NCBI RefSeq assembly: GCF_014696715.1
Contig: NZ_JACJQO010000005.1
Span: 310,001-374,000, forward strand
Direction: 5' to 3'
DNA from: Pseudanabaena sp. FACHB-2040
GTDB taxonomy: Bacteria > Cyanobacteriota > Cyanobacteriia > Phormidesmidales > Phormidesmidaceae
Length of the DNA stretch: 64,000 nt
Shown: piece after piece, positions 51,257-59,103 of the stretch
Position numbering within the stretch: the stretch's first letter is position 1
How the letters are laid out: each line of letters begins with the position of its first letter
Translations under genes and position numbers: made by a program
The notes under the pieces: generated by a model
What the model was told of the DNA's origin: nothing
Database searches by the model: none
What the model saw: the letters and a program-made list of their open reading frames with translations, nothing else

Positions 51257-51501
51257 ATGTTTCAATCCAATGATTTGGGTGCTCAGCACCCACAGTTCCA
51301 CCTGCCCAGTCAACCAAGCGCAAGCCCAGGCGCGAGAAGATTACCAACGTGCTCTACGGCAGCTTGGAAGTGCTTGACCGCACCATCAAGCATCTGCACA
51401 CCCTCCACTACGCCGATCCCGACGACTGGAGCGACCCTATTCCCAGCGGCAAAGACAACCAGTGGATGGCCGTTCTCATCAAGCACCTGCTGATCGAATA
51501 G
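51257..51501 (+). pseudogene. Small conserved-looking gene with a frame break
   Basis: From 51274 to the TAG at 51499-51501 one frame reads TKRKPRREKITNVLYGSLEV and then LDRTIKHLHTLHYADPDDWS, ending NQWMAVLIKHLLIE. This is clearly protein-like and resembles short cyanobacterial proteins with a 'YGSLEVLDRTIK' pattern. That frame has a stop at 51271 and no ATG. The ATG at 51257 gives MFQSNDLG in the neighbouring frame. A single-base shift near 51275 would join them into about 80 residues. The gene could be a frameshifted pseudogene, a product of frameshifting, or use GTG at 51349 as a 50-residue form. Confidence 0.5.
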
Positions 51502-51688
51502 ACTTCTGTCTGCTTAGCCGTCCCTAGGTAAGGCGCTTCCCACCCCCTAGCTCCCAGTTCTAAGGGACTTTGAACTTTTGGTTCCCCCATTTACAGCCCT
51601 CTGGGCAACAAGAAAGGGAGTTAGGGGGCCTTCGAGAGCAACCTTCCGGCAAATCTGTCGCTGATGATGAGTTTCGCCCGCCACCCTT

Positions 51689-52024
51689 AAGCAAAAGCAA
51701 CAACGGCTTGTTCATTTACGACAAATGTTTATGTAGAAGCAGCTCACATATAAGCAAACGCTGTAAATGCTTAAGCAAAAGTAGCAACAGCTTACTCACC
51801 TACGACAAATGCTTATGCAAAAGCGTTCACACATAAGCAAACGCTGTAAACGCTTAGGCACAAAGCAGCAACGGCTTATTCATTTACGACAAATGCTTAT
51901 ACAAAAGCAGTTTACGTATGAGCATTTGCAGCAAACACCCAAGCAAAAGCAGCAAATGCTTACTCACTTAAGACAACTGCTTAAGCAAAAGTAGCTTACG
52001 CACAAGCATTGGCAGCAACCATTC
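51689..52024. repeat. Tandem array of four ~84-bp units
   Basis: Units start near 51689, 51772, 51855 and 51941. Shared parts are AAGCAAAAGCAGCAACGGCT, TTACGACAAATGCTTATG and CATAAGCAAACGCTGTAA. The copies are degenerate, with 1-3 base indels. Short GC-AAA motifs and TGCTTAAGCA palindromes recur inside. The array is not CRISPR-like, as no variable spacer alternates with a constant repeat. Confidence 0.75.
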
Positions 52025-52040
52025 AAACGTATGGCCCACT

Positions 52041-52083
52041 AAAAAGAGGCTGCGCCCCAGACCAGAGCACAGCCCCCTTTTTT
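52041..52083. terminator. Bidirectional intrinsic terminator
   Basis: GGCTG and CAGCC form the core of a stem flanked by AAAAAG on the left and CTTTTTT on the right. It lies 24 bases past the agmatinase gene's stop and can end transcription from both sides. Confidence 0.75.
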
Positions 52084-52106
52084 ACCTTAATTACTGGCGC
52101 GACTAT

Positions 52107-53162
52107 TTAGCCTTGTTGCTTATCAGACAGCCCCATCAAATTGCAGAGCTTATACACCGCTCTCGCGCCCACATTGCCATCCCACTCGCCATCGCCCACC
52201 TCGCATAGGTCAAAGCCAATGATTTGCCGACCACTGCGAATCACTTGGCGGAACAGGCAAAAAGCTTCCTCCAGCTCCAGCCCACCCGGTACAGGCGTGC
52301 CTGTGCTGGGGCAAAGCTTGGGGTCAAGGCCATCGGCATCAAAGCTGATGTACACCTGCTGAGGCAGGGCAGAAACAATCTGGTTGCATAGCTCCAGCCA
52401 AGGCACTCCAGCGTAGCGTTTCTCCTTCAGCACCGAGTCGTAGTGAGTGACAATTCGGCCTGCAGAGGCGTTGATCAGCGCCACCTCGTCGTGGGAGATA
52501 TCTCGAATGCCAACCTGCACTAGCTTAGCCATCTGGGGCAGAGCCAGCAGGTTGTTCATGATCGAGGCATGGGAGTACTTAAAGCCCTGATAGGCATAGC
52601 GCAGATCGGCGTGGGCATCGACGTGCAAAATGCCAAATTCGGGTGTGACTTCCGCCAGAGCCTGTAGAGCACCGAAAGGTACACTGTGGTCGCCGCCAAT
52701 GACGGCCACTCGCTTGCCTGCAGCCAGAGCCGCTTTCGCCTGCTCATATAGCCACTGGTTCACCCCTTCACAGGCCTGATTGATCGTTGCCAGAGTCTCC
52801 GACAGACTCGCATCGCCAGCAATGGCAATCCCTTTTTCGGTGGCTTCGATGATACGGGCAGCGTGCGATCGCATCTCCCCGTTCTGCTCCAAAATCCACC
52901 CTGGAATCTCCGGCATGAAGATTCCCTGCTGCCAGCCATCGGGGTTGTCTAGATCAAACAAATCAAGCTGGGGCGAGGCTTCTAGCACCCGATAAGGCCC
53001 CTGAGCTGCCCCAGCGTGGTAAGACACCGTAACCTCCCAGGGCACACCCAGCACCACAATGCCGGCTGAGTCGTAGTCGAACGGCAACCCATAGAGATTG
53101 CCGTTCTCTAGACCGACGCCGCTGGGGTTAAAGTTCGCAATGATCTCTTCGCGACTAGCCAT
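52107..53162 (-). CDS. speB: Agmatinase-family ureohydrolase
   Basis: This 351-residue ureohydrolase is of the arginase/agmatinase family. Two-Mn ligands are in GGDHSVPFG (His), HVDAHADLR (Asp-His-Asp) and SFDADGLDP (two Asp). Its place after the spermidine synthase gene fits agmatinase, which makes putrescine and urea from agmatine. The overlap of eight bases with that gene points to one operon. Cyanobacterial family members also include guanidine and other guanidino-acid hydrolases, so the substrate is not proven. The N-terminal ~100 residues are longer than in E. coli SpeB. A terminator follows the stop. Confidence 0.88.
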   Translation of the reverse strand: MASREEIIANFNPSGVGLENGNLYGLPFDYDSAGIVVLGVPWEVTVSYHAGAAQGPYRVLEASPQLDLFDLDNPDGWQQGIFMPEIPGWILEQNGEMRSHAARIIEATEKGIAIAGDASLSETLATINQACEGVNQWLYEQAKAALAAGKRVAVIGGDHSVPFGALQALAEVTPEFGILHVDAHADLRYAYQGFKYSHASIMNNLLALPQMAKLVQVGIRDISHDEVALINASAGRIVTHYDSVLKEKRYAGVPWLELCNQIVSALPQQVYISFDADGLDPKLCPSTGTPVPGGLELEEAFCLFRQVIRSGRQIIGFDLCEVGDGEWDGNVGARAVYKLCNLMGLSDKQQG

Positions 53163-54438
53163 TCAACATGTTCTTGATAAACGTAGGCAGGCAAAACGCT
53201 GCCTGGTGAATGTCGGCATTGTAATATTGCAGATTATTATTGACTGCAAACTCAGCCGCTCGGTTGCGATCATGATCGCTCATCGGGTGTGCTCCCCCCT
53301 TAGAGGCATAGGTAAAGCTCCACATGCCGGTTGGATAAGTGGGAATAAAGGCCAGATAGCAGTGAACGTGCTCCTGCCCAAAGATCCCTTTAAGACACGC
53401 ATTCATGTCTACAAACGCCCGTTGGTTAAACCGAGGCGACTCGCTCTGAGCCGTCATCACCCCACCCGGCTTGAGGCAGCGGTAGACATCCTGATAAAAG
53501 TCCACGCTGAAAAGCCCTTCCGAAGGCCCTACGGGATCAGACGAGTCCACCACAATTAGGTCGTAGACCTCAGAAGGAGACTCACGAACGAACTTAATGC
53601 CGTCATCAATATGCAGCTCTAGCTTGGGGTGGTTCAGCGAGGAAGATAGCGTCGGCAAAAACTCCTGAGAGGCTTTGATAACGACCTCATCGATCTCCAC
53701 CATCGTCACCTTTTCTACATCGTGGTGCTTGAGAATTTCGCGCACACTGCCGCCATCGCCGCCACCAATCACCAGCGCATTTTTGATGCTGGGATTGAGC
53801 AGCATGGGCACATGGATGATCATTTCGTGATAGGCGTTTTCGTCCTTTTCACTACACATCACCATGTTGTCTACGGTGAGCATTTTGCCGTATTCAAAGG
53901 TGTCGAAAATCTCAACAGTCTGAAAGGGAGACTTTTCGCGGAAGATGCGATCGCCTTTGTGGCGAATCGACAGCGCAATATTCTCATTGCGGTCAGTAAA
54001 CCAAACGCTGCGGGTGAGCTTAGGCGTCACTAGCTTTTGCGTGGCTTCATCGCGCAGATCGCCCAGATCAACTGGGGACTTTTCTAACAGCTCAAGCTGG
54101 CCACGATTCAGCTCAATCGCGTTGCCGTGCTCGGCCTCAAAAGCCCGCTTCAGCACATCGTAGGAAATCCAGGGATTAACCGAATCGCCGCAGGTAAAGA
54201 GATCTACCGCTGCATAGCGATATTCCGGCCAGGTGTGGATGGCTAAGTGACTCTCTTGAATCACAACCACGCCAGACACCCCAAAAGGTGAGAAGTGGTG
54301 AAACACAGAGCTAATAATGGTTGCGCCCGCTTCTCCAGCAGCCGACAACATGCTGCTCTCGATGACTGGAACATCGTTGAGAATTTCGGTAGAGCATCCA
54401 AAAAACTCCACCAGAATGTGTCTACCTAAAGAGTTCAT
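53155..54438 (-). CDS. speDE: Fused S-adenosylmethionine decarboxylase-spermidine synthase
   Basis: This 427-residue fusion has two parts. Residues 1-~130 are a class 1B AdoMet decarboxylase with the self-cleavage site [10 protein letters not shown] (Ser63 becomes pyruvoyl), His68 and Cys83 (LFTCGDS). Residues ~150-427 are an aminopropyltransferase with SAM-binding [13 protein letters not shown], the acid [10 protein letters not shown] and a C-terminal helix region. The enzyme should make decarboxylated AdoMet and pass it straight to putrescine. Cleavage at Ser63 would leave the transferase on the alpha chain. The start is ATG at 54438 or TTG at 54444, which GGAGG favours by spacing. It overlaps speB. 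Confidence 0.93.
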   Translation of the reverse strand: MNSLGRHILVEFFGCSTEILNDVPVIESSMLSAAGEAGATIISSVFHHFSPFGVSGVVVIQESHLAIHTWPEYRYAAVDLFTCGDSVNPWISYDVLKRAFEAEHGNAIELNRGQLELLEKSPVDLGDLRDEATQKLVTPKLTRSVWFTDRNENIALSIRHKGDRIFREKSPFQTVEIFDTFEYGKMLTVDNMVMCSEKDENAYHEMIIHVPMLLNPSIKNALVIGGGDGGSVREILKHHDVEKVTMVEIDEVVIKASQEFLPTLSSSLNHPKLELHIDDGIKFVRESPSEVYDLIVVDSSDPVGPSEGLFSVDFYQDVYRCLKPGGVMTAQSESPRFNQRAFVDMNACLKGIFGQEHVHCYLAFIPTYPTGMWSFTYASKGGAHPMSDHDRNRAAEFAVNNNLQYYNADIHQAAFCLPTFIKNMLNG

Positions 54439-54829
54439 ACCCAATTTCTGCCTCCAATAATCTGAGTGAAGTTTACAAGCATATAGAGCCGGTTTAACTC
54501 ATCAATAAGTTGGGAATCCGGCAATTCAGACGCAGTCAAATCAAAGAAAGTTAGCTCAGGTAAAGAATGCTCCTAAACAAACTCAAAACCCTTGTGAAGC
54601 GATGCCCTAAAGGACTGCTTTGAAATACCTCAAAGAAGCAGACGTTTGAGAAGCGCGATCTGCTTAAAAAAACTATGTGTTTTAGACAACACTAAAAGCA
54701 ATTTGGGTGGGGTCTTTTATATTACACGCCAGTCTATTAGTTTACAGGGGTTGTTCTCATTTGTGTATGGGCTTCTTGGAGGATTTAATGAGGTCGTTAG
54801 AATAAAGACAAGCAGTGGATAGCCCCACC
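54439..54829. other. Divergent promoter region, no gene seen
   Basis: These 391 bases between the polyamine operon and the truncated Uma2 gene hold no supported frame. An AT-rich patch TTTTATATTACACG (54715-54728) could be a -10 type promoter element for one side. It is not tested. Confidence 0.35.
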
Positions 54830-55153
54830 ATGACCCAACTCAGCCTCAAAAACCCCACCGACACCTGGATCTCTGCCACCTGGGAGGATTACCTTGAAAT
54901 CCTTTCAGATCCGATCTTTGAGCAGGCAAAAGGCTACTACCACGAAGGATGCATGAGGCTAGAAATGTCTCCACTAGGCAATCCCCACTCCCGGGATCAC
55001 GCATCTATAATCGGGGCCATCTATCTGTTTGCAGGTCTGAAGAACATAGACCTCGATGCCCACGACAACTGCACCTACCGCAAAGCAGTCTTTGAGGAGG
55101 CTCAGCCAGACGCCTCGTTCTATGTCGGGGCGAATGCTGAGGTGAGACAGTAG
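54830..55153 (+). pseudogene. Truncated Uma2-family endonuclease gene
   Basis: The 107-residue product matches the N-terminal half of Uma2 proteins, with TWEDYLEILSDP, GYYHEGCMRLEMSPLGNPH and FEEAQPDASFYVG. The stop comes right after QPDASFYVGANAEVRQ, where full-length members (~190-220 residues) go on to the catalytic strand with the (D/E)-x-K residues. The next gene begins 16 bases later, so the second half is lost. A PD-(D/E)XK nuclease without its catalytic half should be inactive. Many cyanobacterial genomes carry numerous Uma2 copies and fragments. The start is the ATG at 54830. Confidence 0.7.
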
Positions 55154-55168
55154 TAAACAAACAATTTT

Positions 55169-56725
55169 ATGGCGCGATCGCACCTGACCCACCGCCTTGC
55201 CCAAGCCTATAGGTTAGCGGCCCAAGTCGGCACCTCTGGGCAGAGCCTTGAGAAAACCCTTGCAGATTCCCCCGCTGCGGCTGCCCAGCGTTTACCAAAC
55301 TTGCCTGCTACTGCCGCTGCGCATCCTAAACCATTAGCCTCTGGAGATGCGCCCGTTCTAGTCGTCGGGGCTGGGCTGGCTGGGCTGGTCGTGGCATATA
55401 GGCTGCGGCAGGCAGGTATTCGCGCAGACGTAATTGAAGGACGCGATCGCATCGGTGGTCGTATTCTCAGTCTGCAAAACATCTTGGGAACAGGATTGAC
55501 GGCAGAGATGGGTGGCGAGGTCTTTGACTCGGTGCACACCTGTTGCCTAGGGCTAGCAGCAGAACTGGGCCTGCCAATGGTAGATGCTTACGAGCTGCTG
55601 CCAGCAGATGCAGAGCCAACCTACTTCTTTGAGCGGCAGTGGGTTGAGCTAGATGACCTGATCAGCCATTTGCTGCCGCTCATTCCCAAGCTGCAGCCCG
55701 ATCTAGATGCAGTGCAGCAGTTCTTGCAAACTAGCATTGCAACGGAGCGGGTGCAGGCCCTCGATCAGTTCTCGATCTGCGAGTACTTGACCACCCTAGA
55801 AGCCTCTCCCCTGCTGCAGTCGATTGTGCGAGTGGCCTACACGATTAAGTATGGGGTGGATGCTGAGGAGCAGTCTTGCCTCAATCTGTTGGCCTTTATT
55901 CAGCCCCGGTCGGGCGAGTTTAACCTGTTTGGCAGTAGCGACGAGCGCTATTTTCTCAAGGGCGGCAATGGTCAGCTGCCGCAGCACTTGGCGACAGTCG
56001 TGGCCGACTATATCGAGACTGGTACAGTGCTAGAAGCCTTACGTCAGCAGCCCGATGGTCGCTATCGGGTAAGCCTGCGGTCGGGATTGGGCACGTGCGA
56101 TCGCACCTACGAGCGAGTCGTAATCACCATTCCCTTCAACCTGCTGCGCCACATTCCCCTGGGGGTTGAGCTGCCGCCGCGTCAGCGACAAGCCATCGAT
56201 ACTCTGGGCTCCAATAGCCCCACCAAGCTCATCACCGCCTACCGGCAAAAACGCTGGCTTACTCAGTACCGCAACAACGGCCTAATTCTCACCGATCTGC
56301 CAATGCAAAATGCCTGGGAGAGCAGCGGCAGCTTGCTATCGGCTGAAACCGGGCTATTGACCAACTATACAGGCGGGCATCACAGCCAGCAAATGTCTCG
56401 CACTGAACTGGCTGTGCAGACAGGGTCGGTGGTGAGCGATCTAGATCAGATCTTTCCGGGGCTAATTGAGGATTATCACAGCGCCGGAGCCGTCCGCAGC
56501 GAATGGCTCAGCGATAACTTTAGCCAGGGAGCCTATTCTTGCTACCGGGTGGGGCAGTGGACTACGCTCCACGGCAGCGAAGGGGGTCGGGTCGGCAACC
56601 TGTTTTTCGCTGGAGAACACTGCTCCCGCAATCACCAGGGCTATATGGAGGGAGCCTGCGAAACAGGGGAAGCTGTGGCGTTAGAACTGCTGTCAGACTT
56701 GCGATCGCTCAAAGACCAGTCTTAG
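55169..56725 (+). CDS. Flavin amine oxidase
   Basis: This 518-residue flavoprotein of the monoamine/L-amino acid oxidase family has the FAD-binding VLVVGAGLAGLVVAYRL (residues 63-79), VIEGRDRIGGRI (88-99) and a C-terminal FAD motif LFFAGEHCSRNHQGYMEGA. An N-terminal tail of ~55 residues, longer than in many MAOs, is seen in L-amino acid oxidases of cyanobacteria. The substrate could be an amino acid or a polyamine. The polyamine operon lies 730 bases away in the opposite direction, so a polyamine link is only suggested. The product should release H2O2. A terminator lies 220 bases downstream. Confidence 0.88.
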   Translation: MARSHLTHRLAQAYRLAAQVGTSGQSLEKTLADSPAAAAQRLPNLPATAAAHPKPLASGDAPVLVVGAGLAGLVVAYRLRQAGIRADVIEGRDRIGGRILSLQNILGTGLTAEMGGEVFDSVHTCCLGLAAELGLPMVDAYELLPADAEPTYFFERQWVELDDLISHLLPLIPKLQPDLDAVQQFLQTSIATERVQALDQFSICEYLTTLEASPLLQSIVRVAYTIKYGVDAEEQSCLNLLAFIQPRSGEFNLFGSSDERYFLKGGNGQLPQHLATVVADYIETGTVLEALRQQPDGRYRVSLRSGLGTCDRTYERVVITIPFNLLRHIPLGVELPPRQRQAIDTLGSNSPTKLITAYRQKRWLTQYRNNGLILTDLPMQNAWESSGSLLSAETGLLTNYTGGHHSQQMSRTELAVQTGSVVSDLDQIFPGLIEDYHSAGAVRSEWLSDNFSQGAYSCYRVGQWTTLHGSEGGRVGNLFFAGEHCSRNHQGYMEGACETGEAVALELLSDLRSLKDQS

Positions 56726-56946
56726 AGCATTGGCCCCATTCAGTGCCCGCGTCAACAGCACAAACTTTACCAGTATAAACTTTCTGATACTGTGTAGCAT
56801 TTTATACTGAGGAAGTTGCAAAAAACTTTATTAGCCCCTTATGCTTTCTTCACAATCTATCGATTAGATTGTACGAGAGCTGAAACAAACGCTCCCTAGC
56901 CCAAGCCACTATCCAGACTACGCTATACCGAACCTATATACTTATC

Positions 56947-56980
56947 GCTCCCAGTCCTTCGGGCTGGGAGCCCTTATTTT
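56947..56980 (+). terminator. Intrinsic terminator with UUCG loop
   Basis: GCTCCCAGTCC pairs with GGCTGGGAGC across a TTCG loop (one T bulge), followed by TTATTTT. It is 220 bases after the amine oxidase stop and ends that transcript, or that of an unseen small RNA in the gap. Confidence 0.8.
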
Positions 56981-57016
56981 AAAGGAAGCTTTTCAAGGAA
57001 ACCCAAGGAAACCTTT

Positions 57017-57760
57017 GTGCCACCGCAGCGAGTTTTGATTAGCCCAGAGCAGCGCCAGAGCCAGCAAATCGCCCTTAATGCGGCCCAGCAGCGGTACCTG
57101 CACCGGGTGTTGCGGCTGGGCCAAGGCGACCAGTTCATTGCTCTCGACGGCCAGGGTGGGCAGTGGCTAGCCAAACTGACCCCTGATCCCGCTACCGCAG
57201 CCGTGGTTGAGGCTTTACAGCCAGATGAAACAGCAGCGACCCCAACCATAACGCTGCTGGCCGCCCTTCCTAAAGGCAACGGTTTTGATGACGTCGTGCG
57301 CCAGGTGACCGAGTTGGGCGTTAATCGCATTCAGCCAATTTTGAGCGATCGCACGTTGATTCGCCCTAGCGATCGCAAGCTCGAACGCTGGCAGCGAATT
57401 GCCGCTGAAGCGACTGAACAGTCAGAGCGCCTCACCACCCCCGAAATCCTAGCGCCAGTTTCCTGGCAGGCAGGGCTCAAAGACCTCCCTACCGGTGCCC
57501 ACTATCTCTGTGTCACCCGCCTAGAGGCTCCCCACCTGCTGAGTTGCCTACAGCAAGACTGGCCTCTGGGCGTAACGGTCGCCATTGGGCCAGAAGGCGG
57601 CTGGACCGATGCAGAGGTAGAGCTGGCCCTAGCGGCAGACTTTCAGCCGGTATCTCTGGGATCAACTATTCTCAGGGCTATTACCGCGCCAGTGGTGGCT
57701 CTATCGCTGATCAAAGGCGTTTTTGAAGCCAACCTTCAAGCAGACAGACCTGCACCTTAA
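57017..57760 (+). CDS. rsmE: 16S rRNA m3U1498 methyltransferase RsmE
   Basis: This 247-residue SPOUT methyltransferase modifies U1498 of 16S rRNA. It has VLRLGQGDQFIALDG at the N-terminal PUA-like part, AAEATEQSERLTTPEI in the middle, the SAM site IGPEGGWTDAEVELA and the knot LGSTILRAITAPVVAL. In most members the last reads ILRxETA. Here Ile replaces the Glu, a small departure of unknown effect. The start is GTG at 57017, 8 bases after AAGGAAA. The stop overlaps the convergent sodX stop by 4 bases. Confidence 0.9.
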   Translation: MPPQRVLISPEQRQSQQIALNAAQQRYLHRVLRLGQGDQFIALDGQGGQWLAKLTPDPATAAVVEALQPDETAATPTITLLAALPKGNGFDDVVRQVTELGVNRIQPILSDRTLIRPSDRKLERWQRIAAEATEQSERLTTPEILAPVSWQAGLKDLPTGAHYLCVTRLEAPHLLSCLQQDWPLGVTVAIGPEGGWTDAEVELALAADFQPVSLGSTILRAITAPVVALSLIKGVFEANLQADRPAP

Positions 57761-58128
57761 GGAAAGCGGCAAACAACTCGCCCTAAAATTGCCTCTAATG
57801 GCACCAGCCCAAAGCTGCGACTGTCAGTGCTCTCCGCTAAATTTAACCCTTGCAAATAACAGCGGCCATCAGCCTCGACCCAAACAACCCACTTAATAAT
57901 CTGCAGATCCGGCTTCTGAGGCTGACGAGCCACCACAATATCCCCAGAACAGGGAGGCTTTACGCTGTAGGCGTTTAGATCAACTAAGACTTCCTCACCT
58001 GGCTGTAGCAGCGGCAGCATCGATTGCCCTACCACTCGAAACCGCCGCCTGCGCCGCAGCAACCACAAGAAAACATCCCACAGGTGGCTATGCCGAAGCG
58101 TATTTGGCTGGTTGCTAAGGGTGTGCAT
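57757..58128 (-). CDS. sodX: Nickel-type SOD maturation protease
   Basis: This 123-residue S24/S26-type peptidase has the signal-peptidase-like Ser-Lys dyad: Ser36 in VVGQSMLPLL and Lys79 in LQIIKWVVW. It lies downstream of sodN on the same strand. SodX removes the N-terminal propeptide of NiSOD to expose the HCDGPCGVY nickel hook. The N-terminal ~30 residues are basic (LLRRRRRFRV) with no strong membrane span, so this is a soluble form. The start is the ATG at 58128. Confidence 0.9.
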   Translation of the reverse strand: MHTLSNQPNTLRHSHLWDVFLWLLRRRRRFRVVGQSMLPLLQPGEEVLVDLNAYSVKPPCSGDIVVARQPQKPDLQIIKWVVWVEADGRCYLQGLNLAESTDSRSFGLVPLEAILGRVVCRFP

Positions 58129-58137
58129 TCATCGTAG

Positions 58138-58182
58138 GGTGCATAGCGTCAGCGCAGCTTCACCTACGCGCAGCAATGCACC
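58138..58182. repeat. Palindromic repeat GGTGCAT type
   Basis: GGTGCAT and ATGCACC flank a GC-rich middle (AGCGCAGCTTCACC). This looks like the common cyanobacterial 'GTAGGGTGCAT' repeat. It lies 10 bases upstream of sodX. Confidence 0.45.
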
Positions 58183-58208
58183 GCTCCCTAAAAGTCCCAA
58201 TGCAGTTG

Positions 58209-58286
58209 TGTAGGTTGGGTTAAACGAAGTGAAGCCCAACATTGGAGAGGATTGTTGGATTTTGCAGAGCCTCAACCCAACCTACA
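58209..58286. repeat. 78-bp MITE-like element with 13-bp perfect terminal inverted repeats
   Basis: TGTAGGTTGGGTT at the left is the exact complement of AACCCAACCTACA at the right. It resembles dispersed cyanobacterial GTAGGTTGGGTT repeats. It lies between sodN and sodX. Confidence 0.8.
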
Positions 58287-58303
58287 AGATTAGCGATGTT
58301 AAA

Positions 58304-58337
58304 CCTGTAGAGACGCAATAAGTCGCGTCTCTACAGG
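58304..58337. repeat. GTAGAGACGC palindrome downstream of sodN
   Basis: CCTGTAGAGACGC and GCGTCTCTACAGG are perfect 13-bp complements with an 8-base loop, a common cyanobacterial repeat. Lying 22 bases after the sodN stop, it may stop transcription or protect the message's end. Confidence 0.8.
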
Positions 58338-58358
58338 GGTTGGGATGAACTCAGTTCA

Positions 58359-58832
58359 CTAGCTAGCGGTGTACCAAGACACGTCACGGTTCTTGGTTGC
58401 CCAGAAAATGCCGTGGATTTTTTGAACGGCCTCCATCAGCTCCTGAGCGTGTTGCACACTGACTTCTACCTTGCAGGCAGAGCAGAGCTTGGCGGCCTTC
58501 CAAAAAGTGTCGTGCAGATCGGGAAACTGCTCTAGGTGAACCGGCTTGAAGTAGTCAGTCCAGAGAACGAGCAGTTCTTCTTTAGCCAGTTGAGCCTGCT
58601 CTTCCTTAATGGCTACGTAGCGGGAGAAGGTGTTGTGATAGGCCACCATTGCCGCCTTGTCGCCAGTGGTAGGAGGCTCTAGGTCCACCAATTTTTTGGT
58701 CATAGAAACCACCGCCTCTACAGCTACCCGAGCAGAAGAGGGATCGTAAACTCCGCAAGGGCCGTCGCAGTGGGCGTGCACTTCAGGTGCAGGGAACCAG
58801 GCTTGCAGCTTGGAAATTGCTTGGTTGAGCAT
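58359..58832 (-). CDS. sodN: Nickel superoxide dismutase
   Basis: This 157-residue NiSOD turns superoxide into O2 and H2O2. The nickel hook HCDGPCGVYD starts at His21, so a 20-residue propeptide (MLNQAISKLQ…) must be removed, the job of SodX downstream. The rest is a four-helix hexamer-forming domain, ending SWYTA S. I start at the ATG at 58832. A TTG four codons earlier (58844) is in frame. The message probably includes sodX after three palindromic repeats. The presence of NiSOD is common in marine and freshwater cyanobacteria. Confidence 0.95.
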   Translation of the reverse strand: MLNQAISKLQAWFPAPEVHAHCDGPCGVYDPSSARVAVEAVVSMTKKLVDLEPPTTGDKAAMVAYHNTFSRYVAIKEEQAQLAKEELLVLWTDYFKPVHLEQFPDLHDTFWKAAKLCSACKVEVSVQHAQELMEAVQKIHGIFWATKNRDVSWYTAS

Positions 58833-59103
58833 AGGAAATTTCAAGTTCGCGTTAGTGCAGACATCAGATTAGACATGTGTATGGGCAGGGCAGATAATCT
58901 CTGCATCAGAAGGAGATATCTCCAAAGCTGCTGGTGCGAGAGAGCTTCATATCCTATCCCCCCCATACCCATTTCTAATTTTAGCGGGTGCGCTGTGCAA
59001 TCTGTCTGCTTCAGCAGAGATAGTGCGTGTGTATTGATGTAGGCGATACAATGCTGGCGCGGGAACCCTTTAAAGTGCAGTCGTCAGGGAAACGAGAAAA
59101 CCG

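Noticed and set aside
51689-52024. CRISPR array
   Set aside because: Repeats are head-to-tail copies of one ~84-base unit with changes throughout. There are no constant repeats with unique spacers, and no cas gene is near.
56726-57016. Small RNA ahead of the terminator at 56947
   Set aside because: A terminator 220 bases past a stop hints at a separate transcript, but I could find no certain promoter or known cyanobacterial RNA motif, so none is called.
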